NCBI RefSeq assembly: GCF_002797435.1
Contig: NZ_PGEN01000001.1
Span: 124,001 to 188,000 of the forward strand
Length of the DNA: 64,000 nucleotides
Direction of reading: 5' to 3'
Source of the DNA: Sphingomonas koreensis
GTDB taxonomy: Bacteria; Pseudomonadota; Alphaproteobacteria; Sphingomonadales; Sphingomonadaceae
The position numbers and the translations under genes are program-made. The stretch's first letter is position 1, and each line of letters begins with the position of its first letter. Shown here piece by piece: positions 25,740 through 33,798 of the stretch. Below the pieces are notes generated by a model. It saw only the letters and a list, made by a program, of their open reading frames with translations, searched no databases and was not told the origin of the DNA.

Positions 25740-26672
25740 GCGCAGACTTACCTCCCTACGCTCAAACAGCTTCAATATCTGGTCGCGCTCAAGGATCACG
25801 GCCATTTCGGGCGCGCAGCTGAAGCCAGCTACGTCACCCAATCGACGCTGTCTGCCGGTCTGCGCGAGCTGGAAACGTTGATCGGCGTCGTGCTGGTCGA
25901 GCGCACTCGCCGCGTCGTCCGCTTCACGCCCCTGGGCGAGCGGATCGTCGACAAGGCCCGCCGCGTGCTGCGTGAGGCCGAGGAACTCGCAGACCTTGCC
26001 CGCGCCGCCGGCCGGCCCCTTTCCGGCGAGATGCGAATGAGCGTCATCCCGACCATCGCCCCTTTCCTGCTCCCGCGCATCCTCCCGCGCCTGCGCGCCG
26101 ATTATCCCGACCTCAAACTGTTCCTGCGCGAGGAGCCGAGCGGCGCAGCGTGCGAAAGCCTGCATACCGGCCGCACCGATTGCGTGCTGCTTGCCCTTCC
26201 CTATGCCTGCGGCGATGTCGAGACGGCGCCGCTGTTCGACGACCGGTTGTTCGTCGCCTTCCCCGAGGGCGAATATGAGCCGGACCACAAATCGGTGACG
26301 CCGGGCGAAATCGACGAGACCCGGCTGCTGTTGCTCGAGGATGGTCACTGCCTCAAGGATCATGCGCTCGCCGCGTGCAACCGGCCGGAACTGCGGGCCG
26401 AGGCGACGATGCTCGGTACTTCGCTCCACACGATGGTGCAGATGGTCGATAACGGCCTTGGCGTGACCATGCTGCCCGAAATGGCGCTGGATGCAGGCAT
26501 CCTCGATCATACGCAGGTCACCGCGCGGCCGCTTCAGGCCGAAAACCCGTCCCGCCGCATTGCGCTGGTGTGGCGCAAGGCCTCGCCGCGCGAGCGCGAT
26601 TTCCGGCTGCTCGCCGAAGTGCTGGCTCAGTCGGGGTTATCGTCCGGACCGGTCCAGCGCGCCGCAGCCTGA
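25737..26672 (+). CDS. oxyR: Peroxide sensor/transcriptional regulator OxyR
   Basis: A 311-residue LysR-type regulator. Helix-turn-helix near residues 8-65 (LKQLQYLVALKDHGHFGRAA, QSTLSAGLRELE). The redox pair is present: LLLEDGHCLKDHALAAC gives C205 and C214, the same nine-residue spacing as the E. coli C199/C208 disulphide, and the flanking sequence is very close. It should activate ahpC/ahpF nearby under peroxide. A near-perfect palindrome covers its ribosome site and ATG. Its last 46 bp overlap convergent moaE. Confidence 0.95.
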   Translation: MAQTYLPTLKQLQYLVALKDHGHFGRAAEASYVTQSTLSAGLRELETLIGVVLVERTRRVVRFTPLGERIVDKARRVLREAEELADLARAAGRPLSGEMRMSVIPTIAPFLLPRILPRLRADYPDLKLFLREEPSGAACESLHTGRTDCVLLALPYACGDVETAPLFDDRLFVAFPEGEYEPDHKSVTPGEIDETRLLLLEDGHCLKDHALAACNRPELRAEATMLGTSLHTMVQMVDNGLGVTMLPEMALDAGILDHTQVTARPLQAENPSRRIALVWRKASPRERDFRLLAEVLAQSGLSSGPVQRAAA

Positions 26673-27085
26673 TCGTCACTCGCCCGCGCCTCGACCCAGC
26701 GCGATGCTTCCCCCCGTGCCTCGCGCTTCCAGAACGGTGCGTCCGTCTTGAGCCGGTCGATCAGAAACGCGCAGGCATCCAGCGCTTGGCGCCGGTGCGT
26801 GGCGGCCGTCGCGACCAGAACCACGCGATCGCCGGGCACCATCTGCCCGACGCGATGCACGATCACTGCAGAGAGCAATCCCCAGCGCGCCATCGCCTGC
26901 TCGGCCAGGTCGCAAAGCACCGCTTCGGTCATCCCGGGATAATGTTCCAGCTCCATCGCCGTCACGCCGTCATCGGCTCGGACGATACCGGTGAAACTTG
27001 CCACCGCCCCGGCGCCGGTCTCCTCGATCCCGGCCATTTCGGTGCCGATATCGATGGGCGCATGATCGACCGAAACGCGGATCAT
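26627..27085 (-). CDS. moaE: Molybdopterin synthase catalytic subunit MoaE
   Basis: A 152-residue MoaE, which converts precursor Z to molybdopterin using sulphur from MoaD. Family segments: GAVASFTGIVRADDG, MELEHYPGMTE, HRVGQMVPGDRVVLVATAATHR, RQALDACAFLIDRLKTDAPFWKRE with the conserved K-x-x-P-x-W-K. The ATG overlaps the moaD stop by four bases. The 3' end overlaps oxyR on the other strand by 46 bp. Confidence 0.95.
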   Translation of the reverse strand: MIRVSVDHAPIDIGTEMAGIEETGAGAVASFTGIVRADDGVTAMELEHYPGMTEAVLCDLAEQAMARWGLLSAVIVHRVGQMVPGDRVVLVATAATHRRQALDACAFLIDRLKTDAPFWKREARGEASRWVEARASDDQAAARWTGPDDNPD

Positions 27086-27333
27086 CCGCCCGTCACCGGC
27101 GGGAAGAAGGCGACCTCCTTCGCCGACCCTAGCTCGCTGTCGAGCGGCACGAAGCGCTGATCCACCGCCGCACGCAACTTGCCGAGATCGCCAAGTGCCT
27201 CGGCATGGCCCGCACTTCGCCCGCCAAGCCAGTCTGCCAGATCGGCCACCGTCCGCACTGCTTCGGGCGGCTCGACCCTCTCCTCGCCGACGCCGATGCG
27301 CTCGCGTACCCAGGCGAAGTAGAGCAGTTGCAT
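27082..27333 (-). CDS. moaD: Molybdopterin synthase sulfur carrier MoaD
   Basis: An 83-residue ubiquitin-fold protein ending VAFFPPVTGG; the C-terminal Gly-Gly is thiocarboxylated to carry sulphur to MoaE. The ATG at 27333 overlaps the pgsA stop by one base (TGATG); a TTG one codon upstream is the alternative. It is coupled to moaE downstream. Length and C-terminus fit the family well. Confidence 0.93.
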   Translation of the reverse strand: MQLLYFAWVRERIGVGEERVEPPEAVRTVADLADWLGGRSAGHAEALGDLGKLRAAVDQRFVPLDSELGSAKEVAFFPPVTGG

Positions 27334-27887
27334 CAACTATCCATGTGTTTGAGGCCGACGCGCAGATAGTCCCAACCGGTGATCAGCGTGAGCACGGCAG
27401 CGCCCCACAGCATGGCCAGGCTTACGTCATATACCCAGAGCGATCCCGGTACCGCGCCGGCAAGCACCAACCCGCCGAGCGACGCCAGTTGCAGCGCGGT
27501 CTTCCATTTGGCCAGCGCCGAAACCGGTACCGATACCTGGATGCCGCCCAGAAACTCGCGCAGCCCCGAAACCGCGATCTCGCGCAGCAGGATGACCAGC
27601 GCGGCGATGACATGCAGGTCGGCGATGATCCCCTTGGCACACAGCATCAGGATTACCGCAGCGACCATGATCTTGTCGGCTATCGGATCGAGGAAGATGC
27701 CGAGCTTCGACACCGTCCCGCGCGAGCGTGCGAGATAGCCGTCGAAATAATCGGTGATTCCCATCAGGCAGTAGGTCGCGAACCCGAGCGCATAGCCGGT
27801 CTGCCAGTCGCGCCACCACAGGAAGAACACCAGCAACGGCACGGTGACGATTCGCGATAGCGTCAGGACATTGGGCAGCGTCAGCAT
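27333..27887 (-). CDS. pgsA: CDP-diacylglycerol--glycerol-3-phosphate 3-phosphatidyltransferase
   Basis: A 184-residue membrane enzyme that commits CDP-diacylglycerol to phosphatidylglycerol. The CDP-alcohol phosphotransferase motif is complete: DYFDGYLARSRGTVSKLG followed by IFLDPIADK. Four to five hydrophobic segments. It heads a pgsA-moaD-moaE unit in which genes overlap by 1 and 4 bases; the functional link to molybdopterin is not obvious. CTAGAG ends 7 nt before the ATG. Confidence 0.95.
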   Translation of the reverse strand: MLTLPNVLTLSRIVTVPLLVFFLWWRDWQTGYALGFATYCLMGITDYFDGYLARSRGTVSKLGIFLDPIADKIMVAAVILMLCAKGIIADLHVIAALVILLREIAVSGLREFLGGIQVSVPVSALAKWKTALQLASLGGLVLAGAVPGSLWVYDVSLAMLWGAAVLTLITGWDYLRVGLKHMDS

Positions 27888-27894
27888 CGTTCCG

Positions 27895-27922
27895 CTCTAG
27901 CACCGCATGTCCGCGCAATCAT
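27895..27922 (-). promoter_or_regulatory. Possible pgsA promoter, leaderless geometry
   Basis: Minus strand ATGATT (27922-27917), 16 bp, CTAGAG (27900-27895), 7 nt to the ATG. The intervening CGGAACG contains GGA, so a weak ribosome site cannot be excluded. Confidence 0.3.
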
Positions 27923-28045
27923 CCCCCGCCGCCATCCTTCGCGATATGCCACCCGTTTGTCACGGGACGCCGATAGCGGTTGCCGCCACGCCGCCCGCGC
28001 GGCTATGCCCGCAACAGTTTCAGTCGGACGAAGGCCCGCCAACGC

Positions 28046-29341
28046 ATGCACAACGCGCTCGGATTGCTCAAGGAGCGCCGGTTTCTGCCCCTGTTCGTCA
28101 CGCAGTTTCTGGGGGCCTATAACGACAATCTGTTCAAGACCGCGATGGTCCTGTTCGCCACCTACCAGATCTTCAGCGATCCGGCGGTCGAGTTCCAGTT
28201 CAATGCGCTCGCGACGGGGATCAGCCTGATCCCGTTCTTCATGTTGTCGGCGCTCGCCGGTCAGCTTGCCGATACGCATGACAAGGCGTCGATCATCCGC
28301 TGGGTGAAGACCGCGGAGATCGGCCTGATGCTGTTCGGCGGCGCAGGCATGCTGGTCGCGCAGGCGGGCTATGCGTTCACCGGCCTCGGCATGATGCTGG
28401 GGGCAGTGCTCGGCCTTGGCGCGCATTCCACCTTTTTCGGCCCGATCAAGTACGCGATCCTGCCTCAGCACTTGAAGGATGAAGAGGTGCTGGGGGGCAC
28501 CGGTATGGTGGAGGCGGCGACCTACCTATCGATCCTGCTCGGCACCGTCACCGCCGGCTGGGTCGCGCACGACATGCGGATCGCGGCGGCGCTGGTGCTG
28601 GTGGTAGCGGTCATCGGCTGGATCACCGGCCGCATGGTTCCTGCCGCGCCGCGGGTCGGGCCCAAGCTCAAGATCAACTTCAACCCGTTCACCTCGTCCT
28701 GGCGCCTGATTGCCGCGACGATGCACATTCCCCGCCTCTATCTGTCGATCTGCGCGATCAGCTTCTTCTGGACGATCGGATCGGTGCTGATCATCATCTT
28801 CCCGCCGCTGGTGAAGAACGTCCTTACGGCTGACGCGCGTGTATCTTCGTTGCTGGTTGCCGTATTCTCCGTCGGCGTCGCGATCGGATCGATGGTCATC
28901 AACGCGATGCTCAAGGGGAAGGTTTCGGCGAAATACTCGCCGATCTCGGTCATCGCGATGGCGGTCATCGTGGTGCTCTTCTCGATCGAAGTCCGGCTGT
29001 GGATCCCTGCGGCACCCGGGGCGCTCTACGACTTCTCCAGCTTCGTCCTGCAGCGTCAGGCGTGGATCGTCATCGCCACCCTTACCGCGATCGCAATCAC
29101 CGGGGGCATGTTCGTGGTGCCGCTCTATGCGTTCCTGACGACCACCGTGACCAAGGACCAGACCGCGCGCACCGTCGCCGCGAACAATATCGTCAACGCG
29201 GGCGCGATGGTGTTCGGCTCGCTGTTCGTGCTCGCGCTGTCGGCAGCAGGCATCTCGTCGGAGGATATGCTGCTGGTGGTTGCGGGGATGTGCCTGATCT
29301 CGGCCTGGATCGCCCAGAAGCTGCATCGCGCCTGCGACTAG
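28046..29341 (+). CDS. MFS transporter, LplT/acyltransferase-associated type
   Basis: A 431-residue membrane protein with about 12 segments. The N-terminus LLKERRFLPLFVTQFLGAYNDNLFKTAMV is the hallmark of the LplT-like branch, which flips lysophospholipids and is often fused to or beside an acyltransferase; no such partner is attached here. It diverges from pgsA, consistent with phospholipid metabolism. The ATG at 28046 is preferred; upstream frame adds only Arg/Pro-rich residues. The substrate is inferred from family only. Confidence 0.88.
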   Translation: MHNALGLLKERRFLPLFVTQFLGAYNDNLFKTAMVLFATYQIFSDPAVEFQFNALATGISLIPFFMLSALAGQLADTHDKASIIRWVKTAEIGLMLFGGAGMLVAQAGYAFTGLGMMLGAVLGLGAHSTFFGPIKYAILPQHLKDEEVLGGTGMVEAATYLSILLGTVTAGWVAHDMRIAAALVLVVAVIGWITGRMVPAAPRVGPKLKINFNPFTSSWRLIAATMHIPRLYLSICAISFFWTIGSVLIIIFPPLVKNVLTADARVSSLLVAVFSVGVAIGSMVINAMLKGKVSAKYSPISVIAMAVIVVLFSIEVRLWIPAAPGALYDFSSFVLQRQAWIVIATLTAIAITGGMFVVPLYAFLTTTVTKDQTARTVAANNIVNAGAMVFGSLFVLALSAAGISSEDMLLVVAGMCLISAWIAQKLHRACD

Positions 29342-29357
29342 GCCCTGATGGCCGCCT

Positions 29358-29525
29358 TCAGATGAAGAAGGTGTAGAAGCAGATGAAGAACGCCGCGTAG
29401 CTCAACAGGAACAGCTTGAGGTCGCTTTCGTCCTCGCGCTTGCGCACGTTCCGGCGAACAGCAGGCAACGCGGTGCGGAACGGGTGCCGGCGGTCCGGCT
29501 CGGCGAGATACTGCAGGCGATCCAT
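29358..29525 (-). CDS. 55-residue membrane microprotein
   Basis: From the ATG at 29525 an open frame of 55 codons reads MDRLQYLAEPDRRHPFRTAL, then a basic stretch (RRNVRKREDESD), and finally a single hydrophobic helix (KLFLLSYAAFFICFYTFFI) that reaches the stop. The clean layout of charged N-terminus and C-terminal aromatic-rich anchor, together with usual codon choice, makes it credible as a tail-anchored membrane protein. I believe similar small proteins occur in other sphingomonads. There is no strong ribosome site. Function unknown. Confidence 0.65.
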   Translation of the reverse strand: MDRLQYLAEPDRRHPFRTALPAVRRNVRKREDESDLKLFLLSYAAFFICFYTFFI

Positions 29526-29621
29526 ATCCGACAGTTAACCCGCCGTTTACGATTCTGTCCCGCATCAAGGGTAGTTAACCCCTGTCCTGTTTGGGGACGC
29601 GTGCCGGCGTTGTACGCAACG

Positions 29622-29655
29622 AAAAAGGGCGCCGCATCCGATGATGCATGCGCCC
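29622..29655 (-). terminator. Terminator of tRNA-Ala
   Basis: On the minus strand an imperfect stem (GGGCG with CGCCC outside, ATGC with GCAT inside) is followed directly by TTTTT at 29626-29622. It lies 27 bp after the tRNA 3' end. Confidence 0.75.
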
Positions 29656-29681
29656 TGTTTTCTTCCCGCTTTTGAAGCGGT

Positions 29682-29757
29682 TGGTGGAGCCGAGGGGGAT
29701 CGAACCCCTGACCTTCGCAATGCCATTGCGACGCTCTCCCAGCTGAGCTACGGCCCC
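29682..29757 (-). tRNA. tRNA-Ala (anticodon GGC)
   Basis: A 76-nt gene with encoded CCA. Acceptor GGGGCCG pairs with CGGCTCC, including the G3-U70 wobble that identifies alanine tRNA. D-arm GCTC...GAGC, anticodon stem TCGCA/TGCGA with loop ATGGCAT (anticodon GGC), T-arm AGGGG-TTCGATC-CCCCT. A promoter and a terminator flank it, so it is a single transcription unit. Confidence 0.97.
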
Positions 29758-29779
29758 ATCCGTTCCGGGAAGGCGATGG

Positions 29780-29807
29780 CCTCTAGCAGCCATCGCACGC
29801 TTTGCAA
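29780..29807 (-). promoter_or_regulatory. Putative tRNA-Ala promoter
   Basis: Minus strand TTGCAA (29807-29802), 16 bp, TAGAGG (29785-29780), about 22 bp before the tRNA 5' end. Confidence 0.6.
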
Positions 29808-29845
29808 CCGGGTTTTTTCACTTTCCCGATTTTTAGCGATTCCGA

Positions 29846-30163
29846 TCAGGTTTCGTCGTCGTCATCGCCGGTATCGACGCCCAGATCGTCGTCGCCGCCC
29901 AGATCGACATCATCGTCGGGCGAGCCCTCGGCGTCCTCATCGACGTCCAGATCCTCGTCGCCAAGATCTGCATCGTCCTTCTTCTTGTCGACCTCGCCCT
30001 TCACCACCTCGAACGGCAGCGGCTGCTTGGACTTCAGGATCGGTTCCGGCTCCCATGCAAAGCCGCAGCTGATGCAGGTGACCGGCTCGTCCTTGGTCAG
30101 GTCATAAAAGCGCGTCGCGCATTTCGGGCAGGTCCGCTTTGTGCCCCATTCCGGCTTCACCAT
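29846..30163 (-). CDS. FYDLN acid family protein (TIGR02300)
   Basis: A 105-residue protein. The N-terminal part WGTKRTCPKCATRFYDLTKDEPVTC (shown in part: two CPKC/CISC pairs) looks like a small zinc ribbon with the FYDL signature. From about residue 60 it becomes an extremely acidic tail of Asp/Glu runs. This is the alphaproteobacterial TIGR02300/FYDLN-acid family, of unknown function. The ATG at 30163 starts MVKPEWGTKRTC; upstream codons are not conserved-looking. It diverges from aroA. Confidence 0.9.
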   Translation of the reverse strand: MVKPEWGTKRTCPKCATRFYDLTKDEPVTCISCGFAWEPEPILKSKQPLPFEVVKGEVDKKKDDADLGDEDLDVDEDAEGSPDDDVDLGGDDDLGVDTGDDDDET

Positions 30164-30271
30164 GTGCCGCTCTTGCCTTTTCTCGATTTCCAGGGTGGCG
30201 AGGATTACTATCCCCGTTTGAAGTGGCGGGCGCCTTGCCATAGCGCAAGCCCCCTGTCAAAGCCGCCGCCG

Positions 30272-31603
30272 ATGAGCAGTGCACCTCCCCTCCCCCTCGC
30301 CATTTCCGCCCGCGGCCCGCTGCGAGGCACTCTTACCGTCCCGGGCGACAAGTCGATCAGCCATCGCTCGCTGATGTTTGCGGGCCTCGCTGTCGGCGAA
30401 AGCCGGATCGAAGGGCTGCTGGAGGGTGAGGATGTCCTTGCCACTGCCGCTGCGATGCGCGCGATGGGCGCGAAGATCGAGCGCGATGGCGATGGCGTGT
30501 GGCATGTCTGGGGCGTCGGCGTCGGCGGGCTGCTCCAGCCCGAAACTGCGCTCGAAATGGGGAATTCGGGCACGTCCACGCGCCTGCTGATGGGCCTCGT
30601 CGCCAGTCACCCGATCACCGCAACCTTCACCGGCGACGCCTCGCTGTCGAAGCGGCCGATGGGACGTGTCATCGACCCGCTTTCGCGCATGGGCGCCGAC
30701 TTCACGTCCAGCCCGGGCGGTCGCCTCCCGCTCACCATGCGCGGCCTCTGCCCTGCGGTTCCGATCGAATATACGCTTCCGGTGGCCTCCGCGCAGGTCA
30801 AGTCGGCGGTACTGCTCGCCGGCCTCAACACCCCGGGCATCACCCGCGTGATCGAGCCGGTTCTGACGCGCGACCATAGCGAGCGGATGCTCGCCGGATT
30901 CGGCGCGAATCTGACCGTCGAGGAAACGCCGCAGGGCCGGATCATCTCGATCCATGGTGAAGCCGAGTTCAAGCCTCAGCAGATCACCGTCCCCGGCGAC
31001 CCTTCCTCGGCCGCCTTCTGGATGGTCGCCGCTTCGATCGTGCCCGGATCGGACATCACCGTCGCCAATGTCGGGCTCAACCCGACCCGCATCGGCCTCA
31101 TCACCGCATTGCGGATGATGGGCGCCGACATAACCGAAGTGAACCCGCGTATCGTAGGGGGCGAGCCGGTTGCGGATCTGCGTGTCCGGCACGCACCGCT
31201 GAGCGCGATCGAGGTGCCCCATGATCTCGCGCCCAGCATGATCGACGAGTATCCGGTGCTGTTCGTTGCCGCTGCCTTCGCTGTAGGCCGGACGATCGCG
31301 CGTGGCGCCGAAGAGCTTCGCGTCAAGGAATCGGACCGTATTGCCGCGATGGTTGCCGCGCTTGCGCCCAATGGCGTTCCGCTCGAAGAGTTTGAGGATG
31401 GCCTCGCCATTACAGGTACCGGCGGCGGGCCGATCGCGGGCGGTGCTCCGGTCGCCTCGAAACTGGATCACCGCATCGCGATGAGCATGGCCGTGGCTGG
31501 ACTCGGCGCGAAAGCCGATGTGAGCATCGACGATGTATCGCCGGTTGCCACCAGCTATCCCGGCTTCTTCTCAACTCTCGATTCACTGACTGGCCGGACC
31601 TGA
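30272..31603 (+). CDS. aroA: 3-phosphoshikimate 1-carboxyvinyltransferase (EPSP synthase), class II-like
   Basis: A 443-residue EPSP synthase of the shikimate pathway. Motifs: VPGDKSISHRSLMFAGLAVG (residues about 22-41), LEMGNSGTSTRLLMGL (about 92-107), ASAQVKSAVLLAGLNTPG, PGDPSSAAFW, MIDEYPVLFVAAAFA and ELRVKESDRI. Overall wording is close to what I remember of the class II (CP4-type) enzyme. At the position of the CP4 alanine that lowers glyphosate binding this protein has Gly (GNSGTS). Start chosen at 30272 (MSSAPPLPLAISARG); no ribosome site. Two bases separate it from cmk. Confidence 0.95.
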   Translation: MSSAPPLPLAISARGPLRGTLTVPGDKSISHRSLMFAGLAVGESRIEGLLEGEDVLATAAAMRAMGAKIERDGDGVWHVWGVGVGGLLQPETALEMGNSGTSTRLLMGLVASHPITATFTGDASLSKRPMGRVIDPLSRMGADFTSSPGGRLPLTMRGLCPAVPIEYTLPVASAQVKSAVLLAGLNTPGITRVIEPVLTRDHSERMLAGFGANLTVEETPQGRIISIHGEAEFKPQQITVPGDPSSAAFWMVAASIVPGSDITVANVGLNPTRIGLITALRMMGADITEVNPRIVGGEPVADLRVRHAPLSAIEVPHDLAPSMIDEYPVLFVAAAFAVGRTIARGAEELRVKESDRIAAMVAALAPNGVPLEEFEDGLAITGTGGGPIAGGAPVASKLDHRIAMSMAVAGLGAKADVSIDDVSPVATSYPGFFSTLDSLTGRT

Positions 31604-31605
31604 AC

Positions 31606-32247
31606 ATGATCATTGCCGTCGATGGCCCCGCCGCATCCGGAAAAGGCACCATCGCCCGAGCGCTTGCGCGACACTATCAGCTTCCGCATCTCGACACCGG
31701 CCTGCTCTACCGCGCCGTCGCCGCGACGGTCCTGCGCGAGGAGTTGAACCCGGAAAAGGAGGCCGACGCCGTCGCCGCGACCGGCTTCGACGATCTGCTG
31801 CTCGCCGACGAATGGCTGCGCAGCGACGAGGTGGGCAAGGTCGCCTCGGTCGTTTCCGCGCACCCGCTGGTTCGCGCGGCGTTGCTCCAGCGCCAGAAGC
31901 GATTCGCCCAGCAACCCGGGGGCGCGATCCTTGACGGGCGCGATATCGGCACGGTGATCGCGCCGGATGCCGACGCCAAGCTCTTCGTCAAGGCGACCCC
32001 CACGATCCGCGCCCAGCGTCGCCATGCGGAGCTGCGCCGCAACGGGATCATGGCCAGCCTAGACAGGGTGCTGGCCGATATCCGCGCCCGCGACGATCGC
32101 GATTCGAGGCGCGCCGAGGCACCGCTTGTTGCTGCCCCGGATGCGGCGTTGCTCGACACCAGCTTCCTGTCGATCGAGGCGGCTGTGGAGAAGGCGATCC
32201 AGATGGTTGAAACGCAGCTGGCCAAAAAGGCCGCCGGGGCGACCTGA
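31606..32247 (+). CDS. cmk: Cytidylate kinase
   Basis: A 213-residue (d)CMP kinase. P-loop VDGPAASGKGTIARALARHY at the N-terminus, DTGLLYRAVAATVL, LDGRDIGTVIAPDADAKLFVKAT and the lid IRARDDRDSRRAEAPL are all present. The usual aroA-cmk arrangement (rpsA normally follows in other taxa, but here the next gene is convergent ccmI). No independent ribosome site; likely translated after aroA. Confidence 0.96.
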   Translation: MIIAVDGPAASGKGTIARALARHYQLPHLDTGLLYRAVAATVLREELNPEKEADAVAATGFDDLLLADEWLRSDEVGKVASVVSAHPLVRAALLQRQKRFAQQPGGAILDGRDIGTVIAPDADAKLFVKATPTIRAQRRHAELRRNGIMASLDRVLADIRARDDRDSRRAEAPLVAAPDAALLDTSFLSIEAAVEKAIQMVETQLAKKAAGAT

Positions 32248-32249
32248 TT

Positions 32250-32900
32250 TCAGCGCGCTGGCGGCGATGCTTGCCGCGCCCGCATCACTGCAAAGAGCTT
32301 GACCGAACGCACCGTCCGCTCGACCTCCGGCCGGTAATCCGCCTTTTCGGGGGTCAGCTTCAACGATCGCTCCAGCCAAGGCAGCGCTGCATCGAGCTTG
32401 CCTGTGCGTGCCTGGGCCAGGCCGTAGAAAAAGGCAGGCCCGGGATGTTCGGGCGCCAGCGCTACAGCGCGGCGAAACGCCAGGCCGGCGGCAGGCGACA
32501 TGGTTCCACCATCCGACTCGACCAAAGTCATTCCGAGCCAGGTCCAGAGCGAAGCATCCAGCGGGGAAGAGCGCACTCCGCCCAGCATCATTCTTGCAGC
32601 CTTGTCCGGGTCGCCTCCGCGCACAAGCGCGTCGGCTGCAAAGAAATAGCCGTCGATCGACGTGAAGCGCCCGAACATCTTGCCGCGAATCTCATGCAGT
32701 TCAGGTTCGTCCGGTTGCGCCTTCTTCGCTGCTGCGACCGGCGCGCCGGGCAGATCCGGCCGCGCCTGAAGCGCATAGCCCGCAGCGCCCAGCATCAGCG
32801 CAGCCCCTGCGAACGACCACAAGGTACGCGACAGTCTGAGAAGCCAGAGCAGGGCGAATGCCGCCGCGCCGATTACGGCAAGTGCAATCCAGCCCATCAT
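32250..32900 (-). CDS. Cytochrome c maturation TPR protein CcmI/CycH-like
   Basis: A 216-residue protein with two N-terminal membrane segments (about 3-20, 25-43) and a periplasmic tetratricopeptide part (SLWTWLGMTLVE, AFRRAVALAPEHPGPAFFYGLAQARTGKLDAALPWLERSL). In this position, last of the ccm operon, it should chaperone apocytochrome c for heme ligation. It is shorter than classical CcmI. Its ATG overlaps the ccmH stop by four bases. It faces cmk with two bases between stops. Confidence 0.85.
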   Translation of the reverse strand: MMGWIALAVIGAAAFALLWLLRLSRTLWSFAGAALMLGAAGYALQARPDLPGAPVAAAKKAQPDEPELHEIRGKMFGRFTSIDGYFFAADALVRGGDPDKAARMMLGGVRSSPLDASLWTWLGMTLVESDGGTMSPAAGLAFRRAVALAPEHPGPAFFYGLAQARTGKLDAALPWLERSLKLTPEKADYRPEVERTVRSVKLFAVMRARQASPPAR

Positions 32901-33274
32901 TTACGCCGCCTCCGAAGCGTCCCGCGCGCCAGCCACAGACCCGCGGCGAGCAGCAGCAATGGGGTCAGCCAGAGCGGAGCGGTGATCCAGTTCAGCGGCG
33001 GATCGTAGGTCACGTAACTGCCATAGCGCTCGATCAGCCAGCCACGCACGGCCTCCGGGCTTTCGCCTGCCACGATCTTCTGGCGCACGATCCGGCGCAT
33101 GTCGGCGGCCATATCAACGTCGCTGTCCGCGATCGACTGCCCCTGGCAGACGAGACAGCGCAGCGTGCCCATCAACTTCGCAGCCTGCGCCTCCTTCGAA
33201 GCGTCGGGGATCTGCGAATAGCCAAGGTCGGCGGGTACACCCGCGGCGAGCGCGAAGGCGAGCAACACGCTCAT
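32897..33274 (-). CDS. ccmH: Cytochrome c maturation protein CcmH
   Basis: A 125-residue thiol protein of the heme ligation complex. Signal peptide (about 1-16), redox motif GTLRCLVCQGQSIADS (LRCxxC) near residue 38, DMRRIVRQKI, RYGSYVTYDPP, and one C-terminal membrane anchor. The ATG at 33274 overlaps the dsbE/ccmG stop by four bases. Length is normal for the short alphaproteobacterial CcmH. Confidence 0.94.
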   Translation of the reverse strand: MSVLLAFALAAGVPADLGYSQIPDASKEAQAAKLMGTLRCLVCQGQSIADSDVDMAADMRRIVRQKIVAGESPEAVRGWLIERYGSYVTYDPPLNWITAPLWLTPLLLLAAGLWLARGTLRRRRK

Positions 33275-33798
33275 TCCGCCGCCTCCAGCGCCTTGAGCAG
33301 TTCCGGCACGTCCTCCGCGCGAATGTCGCCGATATGCTGAGCCGCAATCCGCCCTTGTCCGTCGATCACGAAAGTCTCGGGGACACCTGATGATCCGATG
33401 CCGATCTGGACGATCCGGTCGCGATCGTCCCCGATTCGTGCATAGGGATCGCCATGACGGGACAGGAACGCCTTCACCGCCTCGGGGCTGTCCTTGATCG
33501 CCACTGCGTCGATCTCGACGCCTGCCGCCTTGAGCTTCAACAGCTGCGGCGCTTCGGCGATGCAGGGCACGCACCAGCTCGCAAACACGTTGAGCAACCG
33601 TGGCTTGCCTGTCGCAAGATCGCGGCGGGAAAGGCCGGGCTTGCCATCGACCATCGCTGGCAGGCTGAACTCAGGCAGCGGCTTGCCGACGAGCGCCGAT
33701 TTGACCACGGCTTCACCAGTAGCGGTCAGCCGCCACGCGGCCAGTACGACCACGGCGAGAAAGATCACGAGCGGTACCCAGAGCGTCCAGCGCTTCAC
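33271..33798 (-). CDS. ccmG: Thiol:disulfide interchange protein DsbE/CcmG
   Basis: A 175-residue thioredoxin-like protein anchored by one N-terminal helix (LWVPLVIFLAVVVLAAWRL). The active site is NVFASWCVPCIAEAPQL, and GVPETFVIDGQGRI is the cis-Pro region. It keeps apocytochrome cysteines reduced. GTG start overlapping the ccmF stop (GTGA). Confidence 0.95.
   Translation of the reverse strand: MKRWTLWVPLVIFLAVVVLAAWRLTATGEAVVKSALVGKPLPEFSLPAMVDGKPGLSRRDLATGKPRLLNVFASWCVPCIAEAPQLLKLKAAGVEIDAVAIKDSPEAVKAFLSRHGDPYARIGDDRDRIVQIGIGSSGVPETFVIDGQGRIAAQHIGDIRAEDVPELLKALEAAE

Noticed and set aside
29338..29568. 76-codon minus-strand frame at the same place as the 55-residue microprotein
   Set aside because: Arg/Ala/Pro-rich with no coherent helix; the other frame gives a clean membrane protein.
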